Of a stretch of DNA of 64,000 nt, positions 8,835 through 18,355 are shown in pieces. The position numbers were made by a program, and so were the translations under genes. Every line of letters starts with the position of its first letter. Position 1 is the stretch's first letter. The notes beneath the pieces were generated by a model. That model worked only from the letters and a program-made list of their open reading frames with translations, did no database searches and was not told the origin of the DNA. Source of the DNA: Lachnospiraceae bacterium (lineage in GTDB: Bacteria; Bacillota; Clostridia; Lachnospirales; Lachnospiraceae); the NCBI GenBank assembly GCA_022793065.1, contig JAAWCE010000042.1, forward strand, positions 1-64,000, written 5' to 3'.

Positions 8835-10156
8835 ATATCAGGCTTTATAATGCAAGAATTTTGACCATGGAAGAAAGTACATCTATACAAGAGAAACTTC
8901 CTATATTTCCAGGAGAAGTGTGGGTGAAGGACAATAGAATTGCTGCTGTCATAAAAGAGGGTGAACTGCCGAAATGCCCTTATCAAGAATCTGTGCCCAT
9001 GATTTGGGACCGGGAGATTGACTGTGGGGAAAATCTTCTTATGCCCGGTTTTAAGGATGCCCATACACATTCTCCTATGACTTTTTTGCGTTCCTATGGG
9101 GATGATGTGCCTTTGCAGCAATGGCTGGAACATTATATCTTTCCAATGGAAGAGAAGATTTCGGGGGAAGACATTTATCATTTTGCCAAACTGGCTGTTT
9201 TGGAATATCTTACATCAGGAATTACTTCTATATTTGAAATGTATCTGACGCCGGATGATATTGCCAGGGCTTGCATTGATATGGGGATGCGATGTGTACT
9301 TACAAGCGGTTTGAACAATTTTACTTCTTCCATAGAGCAGCAGGAAGAAGAATATTTAAGGTGGAATCATTCTGATTCGCTGATTAGTTATCAGTTGGGA
9401 TTCCATTCGGAATATACCTGTTCAGAAGATTTGATTCGTCAAATGTCCCAGCTTGCCCATAGGTATCGTGCGCCGGTTTTTACACATTTGTCGGAAACGG
9501 TAAAGGAAGTGAAGGAATGTAAAGCGCGCTATGGCAGAACGCCCGTGGTATTTCTTTATGATATGGGAATATTTGATTTTGGGGGCGGTGGGTATCATTG
9601 TGTTCATATGTCGAAGGGAGATTTGGAAATTTTTAGCGGGTATAAATTATATGCCATTACCAATCCGGCTTCTAATTTAAAGCTTGCCAGCGGGATTGCG
9701 CCCATTGCGGAATTTGAACGCAGAGGAATTCCCGTGGCCATAGGGACGGACGGTCCCGCCAGCAATAATTGTCTGGATATGTTTCGGGAGATGTTTCTGG
9801 TAACGGGTTTAAGCAAGGTTCGGGAAAACAACGCCGCCAGCATAGACGCTGTAAGGGTATTGCAAATGGCTACCACAGAGGGGGCTAAGGCCATGCGATT
9901 ACGGGACGCGGATGTGTTGGCAGAGGGAAAGTATGCGGATATTATTTTAATTGATTTACACCAGCCCAATATGCAGCCCATTCACAATATACCTAAAAAT
10001 ATAGTGTACAGCGGCAGTAAATCCAATGTCCGTATGACGATGATCAACGGCAAAATATTATATCAAGATGGGGCATTTTGCATAAATGATAAGGTGGAAG
10101 ATATCTATGCACAATGTGAGAAGATTGTAAAGCGTATACAAAACGCTTCTCAATAA
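8831..10156 (+). CDS. MtaD/SsnA-type amidohydrolase (purine or adenosine deaminase)
   Basis: A 441-residue metal-dependent amidohydrolase. It shows the DAHTHS metal motif (His 78 and His 80), a metal His in FTHLSE, a YHCVHMS strand, and the distal aspartate in IGTDGPASNN. This layout matches the MtaD / S-adenosylhomocysteine / guanine deaminase branch. In this operon, between cytidine deaminase and a purine permease, the likely substrate is an aminopurine or its nucleoside, but the exact one cannot be decided from sequence. It starts at a GTG overlapping the cdd stop (GTGA), with GGAGG 11 bases upstream. Confidence 0.85.
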   Translation: MNIRLYNARILTMEESTSIQEKLPIFPGEVWVKDNRIAAVIKEGELPKCPYQESVPMIWDREIDCGENLLMPGFKDAHTHSPMTFLRSYGDDVPLQQWLEHYIFPMEEKISGEDIYHFAKLAVLEYLTSGITSIFEMYLTPDDIARACIDMGMRCVLTSGLNNFTSSIEQQEEEYLRWNHSDSLISYQLGFHSEYTCSEDLIRQMSQLAHRYRAPVFTHLSETVKEVKECKARYGRTPVVFLYDMGIFDFGGGGYHCVHMSKGDLEIFSGYKLYAITNPASNLKLASGIAPIAEFERRGIPVAIGTDGPASNNCLDMFREMFLVTGLSKVRENNAASIDAVRVLQMATTEGAKAMRLRDADVLAEGKYADIILIDLHQPNMQPIHNIPKNIVYSGSKSNVRMTMINGKILYQDGAFCINDKVEDIYAQCEKIVKRIQNASQ

Positions 10157-10209
10157 AATTTATAGCGCAGAACAAGTTCTCGTGGGTGGGAACTGGATAG
10201 GAGACAGAA

Positions 10210-11637
10210 ATGTTAGAGAAAATTTTTCGGCTCAAGGAAAACAAAACTACGGTGAAGACAGAGGTCATAGCCGGACTCACTACATTCATGACAATGGCTT
10301 ATATCATTGCATTGAATCCCAACCTGCTGACAGGTTTTGGCGCAGAAGGCGCCAATTTGTGGAACGGCGTCTTTCTTGCAACCTGTATTGCATCTGCCGT
10401 TGGTATGTTTGTGATGGCATTTGTTGCAAATAAGCCCTTTGCAATGGCGCCAGGAATGGGATTGAACAGCTTTTTTGCAGTTGTGGTGGCAAATATCGTA
10501 AGTCTCACCGGTATGAGTTATCTGGAATCTTTTCAGTCGGCTTTGTGTATTATCCTGGTGGAAGGCATTGTATTTGTCATTCTTTCCGTACTTAATATAC
10601 GGGAAAAAATTGTGGATGCAATTCCCCTTGGAGTTCGGCTTGGCATTGCGCCGGCCATTGGTATGATGTTGATGAATATTGGCATCGGTTCCAATGCGGG
10701 CGTGTATTCCGACGCGGGCGGGCCCTTTTATGCCATGCGTGATTTCTTTGGTTCTTTGACGGCGGGGCTTGCCAAAGATACCATGGGTTCCGGATACGCT
10801 GCAATGGTACTGACGGTTGCAACCATGTTTATCGGTTTGTTTATTATAGTAATTCTTGCACAAAAAGGAGTAAAAGCAGCCGTTATCCTTGGTATGCTGG
10901 CAGCCAGCATTATTTATTGGATTGGAGAAGCGATTTTCCTTCATGTGAATCCATTTGCGTCCCTGGCCGGGGCTTCTTTCTTACCTCCCTTTCAGGATAT
11001 GGCGGCAACCACATTGTTCAAATTTAATTTCAGTGGTTTTGTGCGTATTGGAGGGTTTACAGTGGTGACACTGATTGTTACGTTCTGTATAATCGACATG
11101 TTTGATACCATTGGCACGCTGGTTGGTACCGCAAGCCGTGCGGGAATGTTGGATCAGAATGGCAAAATGCCTAAGATGAAAGAAGCGCTTCTGGCAGATG
11201 CAGTGGGAACCGTAGTGGGTTCTGCAACCGGTACCTCCACCGTGACTACTTTTGTGGAATCAGCATCAGGAGTGGAAGCCGGCGGACGTACTGGGCTTAC
11301 GGCATTGACTACAGGAATCGTATTTCTGGCATGTATGTTTTTTGCCCCTGTTGCAGCCGTTATTCCGGCAGCAGCTACTTCTTCGGCGCTGATTTATGTA
11401 GGTGTATTGATGTTGACAGGGCTGAAAAATGTGCATTTTGATGATATGGCGGAAACCGTGCCCGTGGCGTTGATGCTGATTGCCATGCCTGTATCGGGTT
11501 CCATCGGACATGCCATTGGTATTGGATTGATTTCTTATACCGTTATAAAACTGTTTATCGGAAAGGCAAAAGATGTATCCGTGCTGACTTATGTGCTTTC
11601 TGCTATTTTCTTATTGAAATTTTTCCTGGTTGCGTAA
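10210..11637 (+). CDS. NCS2-family purine permease
   Basis: A 475-residue polytopic membrane transporter of the NCS2 AzgA/PbuG type, importing hypoxanthine, guanine or adenine by ion symport. Family signatures include FMTMAYI in the first span, MAPGMGLNSFF, and the later GTSTVTTFVESASGVEAGGR segment of the substrate site. About twelve or more hydrophobic segments are present. GGAGA lies 8 bases before the ATG. As the last gene of the salvage operon it would bring in bases for, or export bases from, the phosphorylase reaction; import is the usual direction. Confidence 0.92.
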   Translation: MLEKIFRLKENKTTVKTEVIAGLTTFMTMAYIIALNPNLLTGFGAEGANLWNGVFLATCIASAVGMFVMAFVANKPFAMAPGMGLNSFFAVVVANIVSLTGMSYLESFQSALCIILVEGIVFVILSVLNIREKIVDAIPLGVRLGIAPAIGMMLMNIGIGSNAGVYSDAGGPFYAMRDFFGSLTAGLAKDTMGSGYAAMVLTVATMFIGLFIIVILAQKGVKAAVILGMLAASIIYWIGEAIFLHVNPFASLAGASFLPPFQDMAATTLFKFNFSGFVRIGGFTVVTLIVTFCIIDMFDTIGTLVGTASRAGMLDQNGKMPKMKEALLADAVGTVVGSATGTSTVTTFVESASGVEAGGRTGLTALTTGIVFLACMFFAPVAAVIPAAATSSALIYVGVLMLTGLKNVHFDDMAETVPVALMLIAMPVSGSIGHAIGIGLISYTVIKLFIGKAKDVSVLTYVLSAIFLLKFFLVA

Positions 11638-11682
11638 GGAGAGAAAATCTGAGAAGGGAAGGGTGTATCGAAGGAAGCAGAT

Positions 11683-13446
11683 ATGGAATATGTGATATTT
11701 ATTTTGGCGTTGGCAGTATTTGTACTGGTCGTTTTTGTGCTGGAGGCAATACGTGCGAGGAAAAGTAAAAAGGAATTCATTCGGTATCTGTATGAGGATT
11801 TTGACGATATCAGGGAAAAAGAGTATCCTCTGGAGCGGTATGAAAGAATGGGCAGCTTTTTCAAAAGACATACGGAAGAAGGCCAGTTAGACGACATTAC
11901 CTGGAATGATCTGGGAATGGATGAAGTATTCAAGCGGATGAATTATACACTTTCGGCTTCCGGTGAAGAGTATTTGTATTATACACTCAGAACTTTGCGG
12001 CAGGAAACGGCCAGTCTGGAACATCTGGAGGAAATGGTGCGTTTCTTTGGGGAGCATCCGGACGAAAGAGTACGAATGCAGTATAGTATTAGCAAGTTAG
12101 GATATATGGGGAAATATTCGCTGTATGATTATTTGGATAACCTTGATTTGCTGGGGGAACGTTCCAGCAGAAAACATATCCTGTTTGATTTGTTGTTCTT
12201 GCCGTTGATAGGACTTTTGTGGGTGCAGTTTTCCATAGGAATTATGGCAATTGTACTTTTGATAATTTACAATATCGTAACTTATTTTAAGGAGAAAAGT
12301 GAAATAGATCCTTATATAACCAGTTTTTCGTATGTGATGAGACTGATGCACGTATGCGGAGAGCTTGAGAAAATCACAATTCCTGTATGCAAGGAAGAGT
12401 TGGATACCATATGTAATGCAAGGAAGCGGCTGCAGGGTATGCGACAGAATTCCTATTGGGTAATGTCTCCCCAACGTGGCAATGCTTCGGGAGATATTTT
12501 GGCAGTATTTTTAGATTATATCCGTATGGTGTTCCATGTGGATTTGATTAAGTTTAACAGTATGCTGAAAGTTTTAAAAGGGCATATGAGTGATGTGGAC
12601 AGTTTGGTTCAAGTGGTGGGAAGAATGGAAACGGCAGCTGCCGTTTGGGCATTCCGGAAATCCATAGAGAACACCTTATCAGTTGCGGAGGATGGGGCAG
12701 GGCAGAGGGCGCATTGTGATAAAGCCGAAACCAAAGAGTGGTGTATTCCGGAATTTCTTTCAAAGGGAGAGGCACAGGCGGGCGGCTTGCAGTTGGAACT
12801 GGGGGATGGATACCATCCCCTGCTGACAAAACCGGTAAAAAACGGGATTTCAGTTTCCAGAGGAGTATTGCTCACGGGTTCCAATGCTTCGGGAAAGTCA
12901 ACATTTTTGAAGACAGTGGCACTCAATGCCGTCCTTGCCCAAACCATTCACACTTGTACCGCCGACAGATATGAAGCGCCTTTTTTCTATGTATATTCGT
13001 CTATGGCCCTACGGGATGACATTGCTTCCGGGGAGAGTTACTATATTGTGGAAATCAAGGCGTTGAAGCGTATTTTGGATGCGGCGGCCGGAGGGACGCG
13101 GCCTATATTGTGTTTTGTGGACGAAGTATTGAGAGGAACAAATACCATTGAGAGGATAGCGGCTTCCACCCAGATTTTAAGGTCCTTGAGCCGTTCCGAA
13201 ATCCTTTGTTTTGCTGCCACTCATGATATTGAGCTGACAGAACTGTTACAAGATGTGTTTGAAAATTATCACTTTGAAGAAGACGTCAGGGATGGGGATG
13301 TATATTTTAATTACAGGCTGCTTGCAGGCAAAGCAACCACCAGAAATGCAATTAAGCTGTTATCGCTGATGGGTTATGAACAGGAAATTATTGAAAGGGC
13401 CGCTGCACAGGCAGAAAATTTTGCCGCCACAGGTGTATGGAAGTGA
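11683..13446 (+). CDS. membrane-anchored MutS-like ATPase
   Basis: A 587-residue protein with the MutS ATPase domain but without the mismatch-recognition domain. There is one hydrophobic segment at residues 1-23 and a hairpin of two near residues 168-205. The C-terminal half carries Walker A GSNASGKST (near residue 400), a Walker B/signature region with CFVDEVLRGTNT, and ATHDIELTEL. Helical clamp-like sequence lies between the membrane hairpin and the ATPase. Such short membrane-linked MutS homologues are widespread in Clostridia and Bacteroidetes, and their function is unknown; classical mismatch repair is unlikely given the missing domains. It follows the NCS2 gene by 45 bases with an AAGGAAG site. 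Confidence 0.85.
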   Translation: MEYVIFILALAVFVLVVFVLEAIRARKSKKEFIRYLYEDFDDIREKEYPLERYERMGSFFKRHTEEGQLDDITWNDLGMDEVFKRMNYTLSASGEEYLYYTLRTLRQETASLEHLEEMVRFFGEHPDERVRMQYSISKLGYMGKYSLYDYLDNLDLLGERSSRKHILFDLLFLPLIGLLWVQFSIGIMAIVLLIIYNIVTYFKEKSEIDPYITSFSYVMRLMHVCGELEKITIPVCKEELDTICNARKRLQGMRQNSYWVMSPQRGNASGDILAVFLDYIRMVFHVDLIKFNSMLKVLKGHMSDVDSLVQVVGRMETAAAVWAFRKSIENTLSVAEDGAGQRAHCDKAETKEWCIPEFLSKGEAQAGGLQLELGDGYHPLLTKPVKNGISVSRGVLLTGSNASGKSTFLKTVALNAVLAQTIHTCTADRYEAPFFYVYSSMALRDDIASGESYYIVEIKALKRILDAAAGGTRPILCFVDEVLRGTNTIERIAASTQILRSLSRSEILCFAATHDIELTELLQDVFENYHFEEDVRDGDVYFNYRLLAGKATTRNAIKLLSLMGYEQEIIERAAAQAENFAATGVWK

Positions 13447-13472
13447 AAGGGGTGTCGCGGGCTCCAAATTGC

Positions 13473-13501
13473 TTGACGAAAGTGTGTTTGTTTGTTATAC
13501 T
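13473..13501 (+). promoter_or_regulatory. sigma-A promoter
   Basis: TTGACG at 13473-13478, 17-base spacer, TATACT at 13496-13501. It would drive the small membrane protein, yjjG-like gene, WYL regulator and possibly nrdDG. Confidence 0.7.
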
Positions 13502-13518
13502 TGTTGAAAGGAAATTGA

Positions 13519-13758
13519 TTGTTGGCTGCCATGGGGGCTTGTGGGATTCTGATGATTTGCGGGGCTCTGTGGCGACTGATTGACAGGAAAGAGGGATATG
13601 AGATGTTGGTTAATTTTTTGAATTCATTTATGTCTTATTTGGTATTGCTGCTGATTATTGTTGTAGTGGCGGGTGTGGCTACCACCATTGGTATCACCAT
13701 GGCGAAGAAAAAAAGTGCAAATGTGGGAACGTCGTCCGATCAGGGTAATCATGTATGA
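13519..13758 (+). CDS. small membrane protein
   Basis: Unrecognised. Two starts are possible. A TTG at 13519 has GAAAGGAAA just upstream and sits about 11 bases after the predicted transcription start, giving 79 residues with two hydrophobic segments. An ATG at 13603 has GGAAAGAGGG upstream and gives 51 residues with one strong span (YLVLLLIIVVVAGVATTIGI) and a basic, polar tail. The stop overlaps the next gene's start as ATGA, so the two are translationally coupled. No function is proposed. Confidence 0.6.
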   Translation: MLAAMGACGILMICGALWRLIDRKEGYEMLVNFLNSFMSYLVLLLIIVVVAGVATTIGITMAKKKSANVGTSSDQGNHV

Positions 13759-14462
13759 ATCAGAAGTTCACTACGATTCTGTGGGATGTAGATGATACGC
13801 TTTTGGACTTTGGCTATTCTCAGAGATATGCGTTGGGAAAATGTTTTGGAAGTATAGGACGTGAAATTACAGAAGAAGAGACAGCTTTGTATGCCCGGAT
13901 TAACAATGATTATTGGAAGCGCCTGGAATTAGGCCAGATTTCCAAAAAAGAACTGTTGCCGGGCAGATTTCTTACACTGTTTTCGGCGTTGGGAATAGGC
14001 GGAGTAAATTTGGAGGCGTTTTGCCAGGAATATCAGGATGCGCTGGGCAGTGTATTTTCTTTTTTGGATGATTCTCTGACGATTTGCCGTAAGCTGCAGG
14101 GATGTGTGAAACAGTATGTTATCAGTAACGGCGTCGCTGTCACCCAGTATCGTAAACTTAAGCTTTCCGGGCTGGATAAGGTGATGGATGGAATTTTTAT
14201 CTCGGAGCAAGTGGGATATCACAAGCCGGATGAGAGATTTTTTGTACATTGCCTGAAACATATTATGGAGAAGGATAAAGGGCGGATTCTGGTGGTGGGA
14301 GATTCTTTATCCAGTGATATCAAAGGCGGAATAGGGGCAGGACTTCCCACATGCTGGTATAATAAGGATGGGATTGCCAACAATTCGTCTTATAAGCCTG
14401 ACTATGAAATCAGTTGTCTTAGTAAGATAGTTGATATTGTGGCTGGTGAAGGGGGAGCATAG
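13755..14462 (+). CDS. YjjG-type HAD nucleotidase
   Basis: A 235-residue HAD-superfamily phosphatase with motif I DVDDTLLDF, motif II ISNG, a lysine in the GYHKPDERFF segment and motif IV VVGDSLSSDIKGG. The order and the DVDDTLLDF form match the YjjG family, nucleotidases that hydrolyse non-canonical pyrimidine nucleotides such as modified dUMP. The neighbours nrdDG and dut, also nucleotide-pool genes, fit this reading. Its start overlaps the stop of the preceding small gene. Confidence 0.85.
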   Translation: MNQKFTTILWDVDDTLLDFGYSQRYALGKCFGSIGREITEEETALYARINNDYWKRLELGQISKKELLPGRFLTLFSALGIGGVNLEAFCQEYQDALGSVFSFLDDSLTICRKLQGCVKQYVISNGVAVTQYRKLKLSGLDKVMDGIFISEQVGYHKPDERFFVHCLKHIMEKDKGRILVVGDSLSSDIKGGIGAGLPTCWYNKDGIANNSSYKPDYEISCLSKIVDIVAGEGGA

Positions 14463-14473
14463 GGGGTGGAACA

Positions 14474-15493
14474 GTGGCAAGGTCTGCAGGGCAGAAATTG
14501 AAGCTTTTATACCTGGTGAAGCTATTATCGGAAAATACGGATGAAACACATCCAGTCAGTACGGCGGAAATCATCGCGTATTTGGGAGCCAATGGTATTC
14601 ATTCCGAACGCAAAAGTGTATATGATGATATAGAAAAATTGTGTGAGTTCGGATATGATATCATTCAAGTGCAAAGCCGTCTTGGGGGCGGATATTATAT
14701 GGCTGGCAGGGAGTTTGAGCTGGCGGAACTAAAGCTTCTGGTAGACGCCGTACAGTCGTCCCGGTTTATTACTACCAGGAAATCCCGGAGTCTGATTAAG
14801 AAGCTGGAGAAGATGGCGGGAAAGCATGATGCGGGAAAACTGCAGCGTCAGGTATATGTGGCGGGACGTATTAAGACAGAGAACGAGAGTATTTATTACA
14901 GTATAGATAATATACATAAAGCAATTCAGGAAAACAGGCAGATTTCGTTTCAATATTTGGACTGGAATCTGAACAAAGAGCTTGTTCCCAGGAAAAACGG
15001 TGATAAAAAGGTAAGTCCCTGGGCGTTAATCTGGCAGGATGAGAATTATTACCTGGCGGCATTTGATCCCATTGATGGTATTATGAAGCACTATAGGGTG
15101 GACAAAATGGGAAAGGTCAAGGTTTTGAAGGATGCCAGGGAAGGGATGGAACAATTTGCCAAAGTGGATTTGGCGGATTATACCAACCGAACGTTTGGAA
15201 TGTATGGCGGAGATGAGGAAATCGTGACTTTGCAGTTTCCTAATCGGTTGGCTGGTGTGATTATGGACCGTTTTGGACGTGAGGCAGATATTCGGCCTAT
15301 GACGGATAGAGTGTTTCGTGTTCGTGCTAAAGTAGCGGTAAGCGGTCAGTTTTTTGGCTGGCTTGCCGGAATTGGGCGTGAAGCGGTAATTGTAGGACCC
15401 GTGTCGGTCAGACAGCGATACAGGCAATGGTTGGCGGATATTGTCACTACAATGCAGATTGCGGAAGGGCTGCCGGGGGCAGAGGAAGAGTAA
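14474..15493 (+). CDS. WYL-domain transcriptional regulator
   Basis: A 339-residue regulator with an N-terminal winged helix (residues 1-70, including the SERKSVYDDIEKLCEFGYDI recognition region) followed by a WYL ligand-binding domain (SPWALIWQDENYYLAAFD, residues about 175-200) and a C-terminal WCX-like extension. WYL domains sense nucleotides or nucleic acids. GTG start at 14474 with GGGGGTGGA upstream; it follows the YjjG-like gene by 11 bases and precedes nrdD by about 35, so it may control this nucleotide-metabolism block (inference from position). Confidence 0.85.
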   Translation: MARSAGQKLKLLYLVKLLSENTDETHPVSTAEIIAYLGANGIHSERKSVYDDIEKLCEFGYDIIQVQSRLGGGYYMAGREFELAELKLLVDAVQSSRFITTRKSRSLIKKLEKMAGKHDAGKLQRQVYVAGRIKTENESIYYSIDNIHKAIQENRQISFQYLDWNLNKELVPRKNGDKKVSPWALIWQDENYYLAAFDPIDGIMKHYRVDKMGKVKVLKDAREGMEQFAKVDLADYTNRTFGMYGGDEEIVTLQFPNRLAGVIMDRFGREADIRPMTDRVFRVRAKVAVSGQFFGWLAGIGREAVIVGPVSVRQRYRQWLADIVTTMQIAEGLPGAEEE

Positions 15494-15527
15494 GCCGGAA
15501 AACAGCGGATTTGTATTAAGGAAAGGG

Positions 15528-17726
15528 ATGGATAACATGAGCAGTAACTTTGAACAGTCGGTTACGAAAAATGTCAATTATGGCGAAGAATTTCTTCCGG
15601 CCAGGGAAGTATGTGTGATAAAAAAGGACGGAAGCAAAGAGACTTTTAACGTACAAAAAGTGGTGAATGCTGTGGGTAAAAGTGCATATAGGGCATTGAC
15701 CAAATTTACCGTAGAAGAAGAACGCCGTATCTGTCAATATGTCATTGAAAAAGTAAATGAGCTGGAATCCGACGAAATTCCTATTCCGGTGATGCACAAT
15801 ATTGTTGAAAGCGCATTGGAACAAGTAAAGCCCGTGGTTGCCAAAAGTTATCGGGACTATCGCAATTATAAGCAGGATTTTGTCCGTATGTTGGATGATG
15901 TGTATAAGAAGAGTCAATCTATTATGTATATCGGAGATAAGGAAAATGCCAACACAGATTCCGCTTTGGTGGCTACGAAGAGAAGTCTGGTATTTAACCA
16001 GTTGAATAAGGAATTGTATCAGAAGTTTTTTATGACCACAGAGGAAATTCAGGCGTGCAGGGACGGCTATATTTATGTCCATGATATGTGCGCCAGAAGG
16101 GACACCATGAACTGTTGTCTCTTCGATGTGCAAAATGTATTAAGCGGCGGTTTTGAGATGGGGAATGTATGGTATAATGAACCTAAATCTCTGGATGTTG
16201 CCTTTGATGTCATTGGCGATATTGTGCTCAGCGCTGCCAGTCAGCAGTATGGGGGATTTACGGTTCCCAGTGTGGATTTGATTCTGGAACCCTACGCCGA
16301 GAAGTCTTATCATCACTATATAGAGAAATATCTGCGCCTTGGGCTTGGACAGGAGGTGGCGGAGACAGAGGCTTATGGGGATGTGGTAAGGGAGTTTGAA
16401 CAGGGGTTTCAGGGATGGGAATATAAGTTCAATACTGTGGGAAGCAGCAGGGGAGATTATCCCTTTATCACGGTGACAGCAGGTACGGGGGTGGGGAAAT
16501 TTGCCCGCCTGGCCACCATAATTATGCTGGATGTGAGGAGAAAGGGTCAGGGGAAAAAAGAATGTAAGAAACCTGTACTTTTTCCTAAGATTGTATTTTT
16601 GTATGATGAAAAGCTTCATGGTCCCGGAATGCCTTTGGAGGATGTGTTTGAAGCAGGCGTAAGATGTTCGGCTAAAACCATGTATCCGGATTGGCTCAGT
16701 CTGACGGGAAAGGGATATGTGGCCGGAATTTATAAACAGTATGGGCGGATTATATCACCCATGGGCTGTCGGGCGTTTTTATCCCCTTGGTATGAGCGGG
16801 GCGGAATGCACCCGGCGGATGAGAAAGATATGCCCGTGTTTGTGGGACGTTTTAACATTGGGGCTGTGTCGCTGCATCTTCCAATGATTTTGGCAAGAGC
16901 AAGGAAAGAAAGTCGTGATTTTTACAAAGTATTGGATTATTATCTGAATCTGATTCGTCAGCTTCACATCAGAACGTATGCTTATTTGGGAGAAATGCGT
17001 GCTTCTACAAATCCACTGGCATATTGTGAGGGAGGATTTCTTGGAGGGCATTTAAAATTGACCGACAAAATCAAACCTTTGTTAAAATCTGCCACGGCAA
17101 GTTTCGGAATCACTGCGCTGAATGAACTGCAGGAGCTGTACAATGGAAAATCTCTGGTGGAAGATGGGGAATTTGCCCTTGAAGTGCTGGAATATATCAA
17201 TAGCCGCGTGAATGAATTTAAGGAAGAGGACGGCAATCTATATGCAATTTACGGCACGCCGGCAGAAAATTTATGCGGATTGCAAGTGAAGCAGTTCCGC
17301 AATAAATATGGTATTGTGGAGGGCGTTTCCGACAGGGAATATGTGAGCAACAGTTTTCACTGTCATGTGTCAGAAGACATTACACCCATTCAGAAACAAA
17401 ATCTGGAAGAAAGATTCTGGGATTTGAGCAATGGGGGCAAAATACAATATGTAAAGTATCCCATTGATTATAATATTGAGGCCATTAAGACTTTGATACG
17501 CCGTGCAATGGACAAGGGCTTCTATGAAGGCGTCAATCTTTCTCTGGCTTATTGCGATGATTGCGGCCATCAGGAGCTTGAGATGGATGTGTGTCCTAAA
17601 TGCGGGAGTCGCAATTTGACGAAAATTGACCGTATGAATGGATACTTGTCATATTCTCGTGTTCATGGGGATACAAGGTTGAATGATGCGAAAATGGCAG
17701 AAATTGCTGAAAGGAAAAGTATGTAG
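15528..17726 (+). CDS. nrdD: anaerobic ribonucleoside-triphosphate reductase
   Basis: NrdD, about 732 residues, reduces ribonucleoside triphosphates to deoxynucleotides under anoxia using a glycyl radical. An N-terminal ATP-cone (VCVIKKDGSKETFNVQKV) is followed by the ten-stranded barrel. Near the C-terminus are the zinc cysteines (CDDCGHQ and CPKCGSRN) and the radical loop RMNGYLSYSR with the glycine at about residue 705. AAGGAAAGGG upstream supports either ATG 15528 or ATG 15537 (MSSNFEQ); they differ by three residues. The gene is directly followed by its activase nrdG. Confidence 0.96.
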   Translation: MDNMSSNFEQSVTKNVNYGEEFLPAREVCVIKKDGSKETFNVQKVVNAVGKSAYRALTKFTVEEERRICQYVIEKVNELESDEIPIPVMHNIVESALEQVKPVVAKSYRDYRNYKQDFVRMLDDVYKKSQSIMYIGDKENANTDSALVATKRSLVFNQLNKELYQKFFMTTEEIQACRDGYIYVHDMCARRDTMNCCLFDVQNVLSGGFEMGNVWYNEPKSLDVAFDVIGDIVLSAASQQYGGFTVPSVDLILEPYAEKSYHHYIEKYLRLGLGQEVAETEAYGDVVREFEQGFQGWEYKFNTVGSSRGDYPFITVTAGTGVGKFARLATIIMLDVRRKGQGKKECKKPVLFPKIVFLYDEKLHGPGMPLEDVFEAGVRCSAKTMYPDWLSLTGKGYVAGIYKQYGRIISPMGCRAFLSPWYERGGMHPADEKDMPVFVGRFNIGAVSLHLPMILARARKESRDFYKVLDYYLNLIRQLHIRTYAYLGEMRASTNPLAYCEGGFLGGHLKLTDKIKPLLKSATASFGITALNELQELYNGKSLVEDGEFALEVLEYINSRVNEFKEEDGNLYAIYGTPAENLCGLQVKQFRNKYGIVEGVSDREYVSNSFHCHVSEDITPIQKQNLEERFWDLSNGGKIQYVKYPIDYNIEAIKTLIRRAMDKGFYEGVNLSLAYCDDCGHQELEMDVCPKCGSRNLTKIDRMNGYLSYSRVHGDTRLNDAKMAEIAERKSM

Positions 17727-17739
17727 GCGGGCGAATGGA

Positions 17740-18300
17740 ATGAGATATCATAATATAACAAAGGACGATATGCTGAATGGCGATGGGCTGAGGGTGGTGC
17801 TTTGGGTGGCTGGCTGCAATCATTGCTGTAAGGAGTGTCAGAATCCGATTACATGGGACCCGGATGGGGGGCTGATTTTTGACAATTCTGCCAAAGAAGA
17901 GATATTTGAACAGTTGGATCAGGAATATATTTCAGGGATTACTTTTTCCGGAGGTGATCCGTTACATCCGGCAAACAGATTGGATGTGAGAGAATTTATG
18001 GCGCAGATAAAGGCAAAATATCCTTCTAAGACGATTTGGCTTTATACGGGTGATGTATGGGAAAACATTCTGCATTATCCTGTGATGAAATATGTGGATG
18101 TTCTGGTGGATGGAGAGTTTATTGCGGAAGAAAAGGATGTAAAACTTATGTGGAAAGGCAGTACAAACCAGAGGGTGATTGATGTGCAGAAGACTTTGGC
18201 TTCGTCTGATCCATTGATTCCGGTGCTGCATTGTGGGAATTACGAGCAGGAGTATAAAGAAGCCCGGAGAGCGGAGTATATCTGTGGATGTTGTGATTAA
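17740..18300 (+). CDS. nrdG: anaerobic ribonucleotide reductase activating protein
   Basis: A 186-residue radical SAM enzyme that forms the glycyl radical on NrdD. The CxxxCxxC cluster motif is visible as CNHCCKEC within GCNHCCKECQNP, followed by FSGGDPL (SAM-binding GGE-like motif). The ATG at 17740 (MRYHNIT) is 13 bases after the nrdD stop. The ribosome site is poor, suggesting translational coupling to nrdD. Confidence 0.93.
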   Translation: MRYHNITKDDMLNGDGLRVVLWVAGCNHCCKECQNPITWDPDGGLIFDNSAKEEIFEQLDQEYISGITFSGGDPLHPANRLDVREFMAQIKAKYPSKTIWLYTGDVWENILHYPVMKYVDVLVDGEFIAEEKDVKLMWKGSTNQRVIDVQKTLASSDPLIPVLHCGNYEQEYKEARRAEYICGCCD

Positions 18301-18355
18301 GTCGTAAGAATATATATTGTGAAATATAAAGGGGGCGTAAGTTATTGTGGTATGA

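Noticed and set aside
10213..10944. Long minus-strand frame opposite the NCS2 permease
   Set aside because: Its His/Cys/Lys/Asn-rich translation is a shadow of the permease codons; no start signal.
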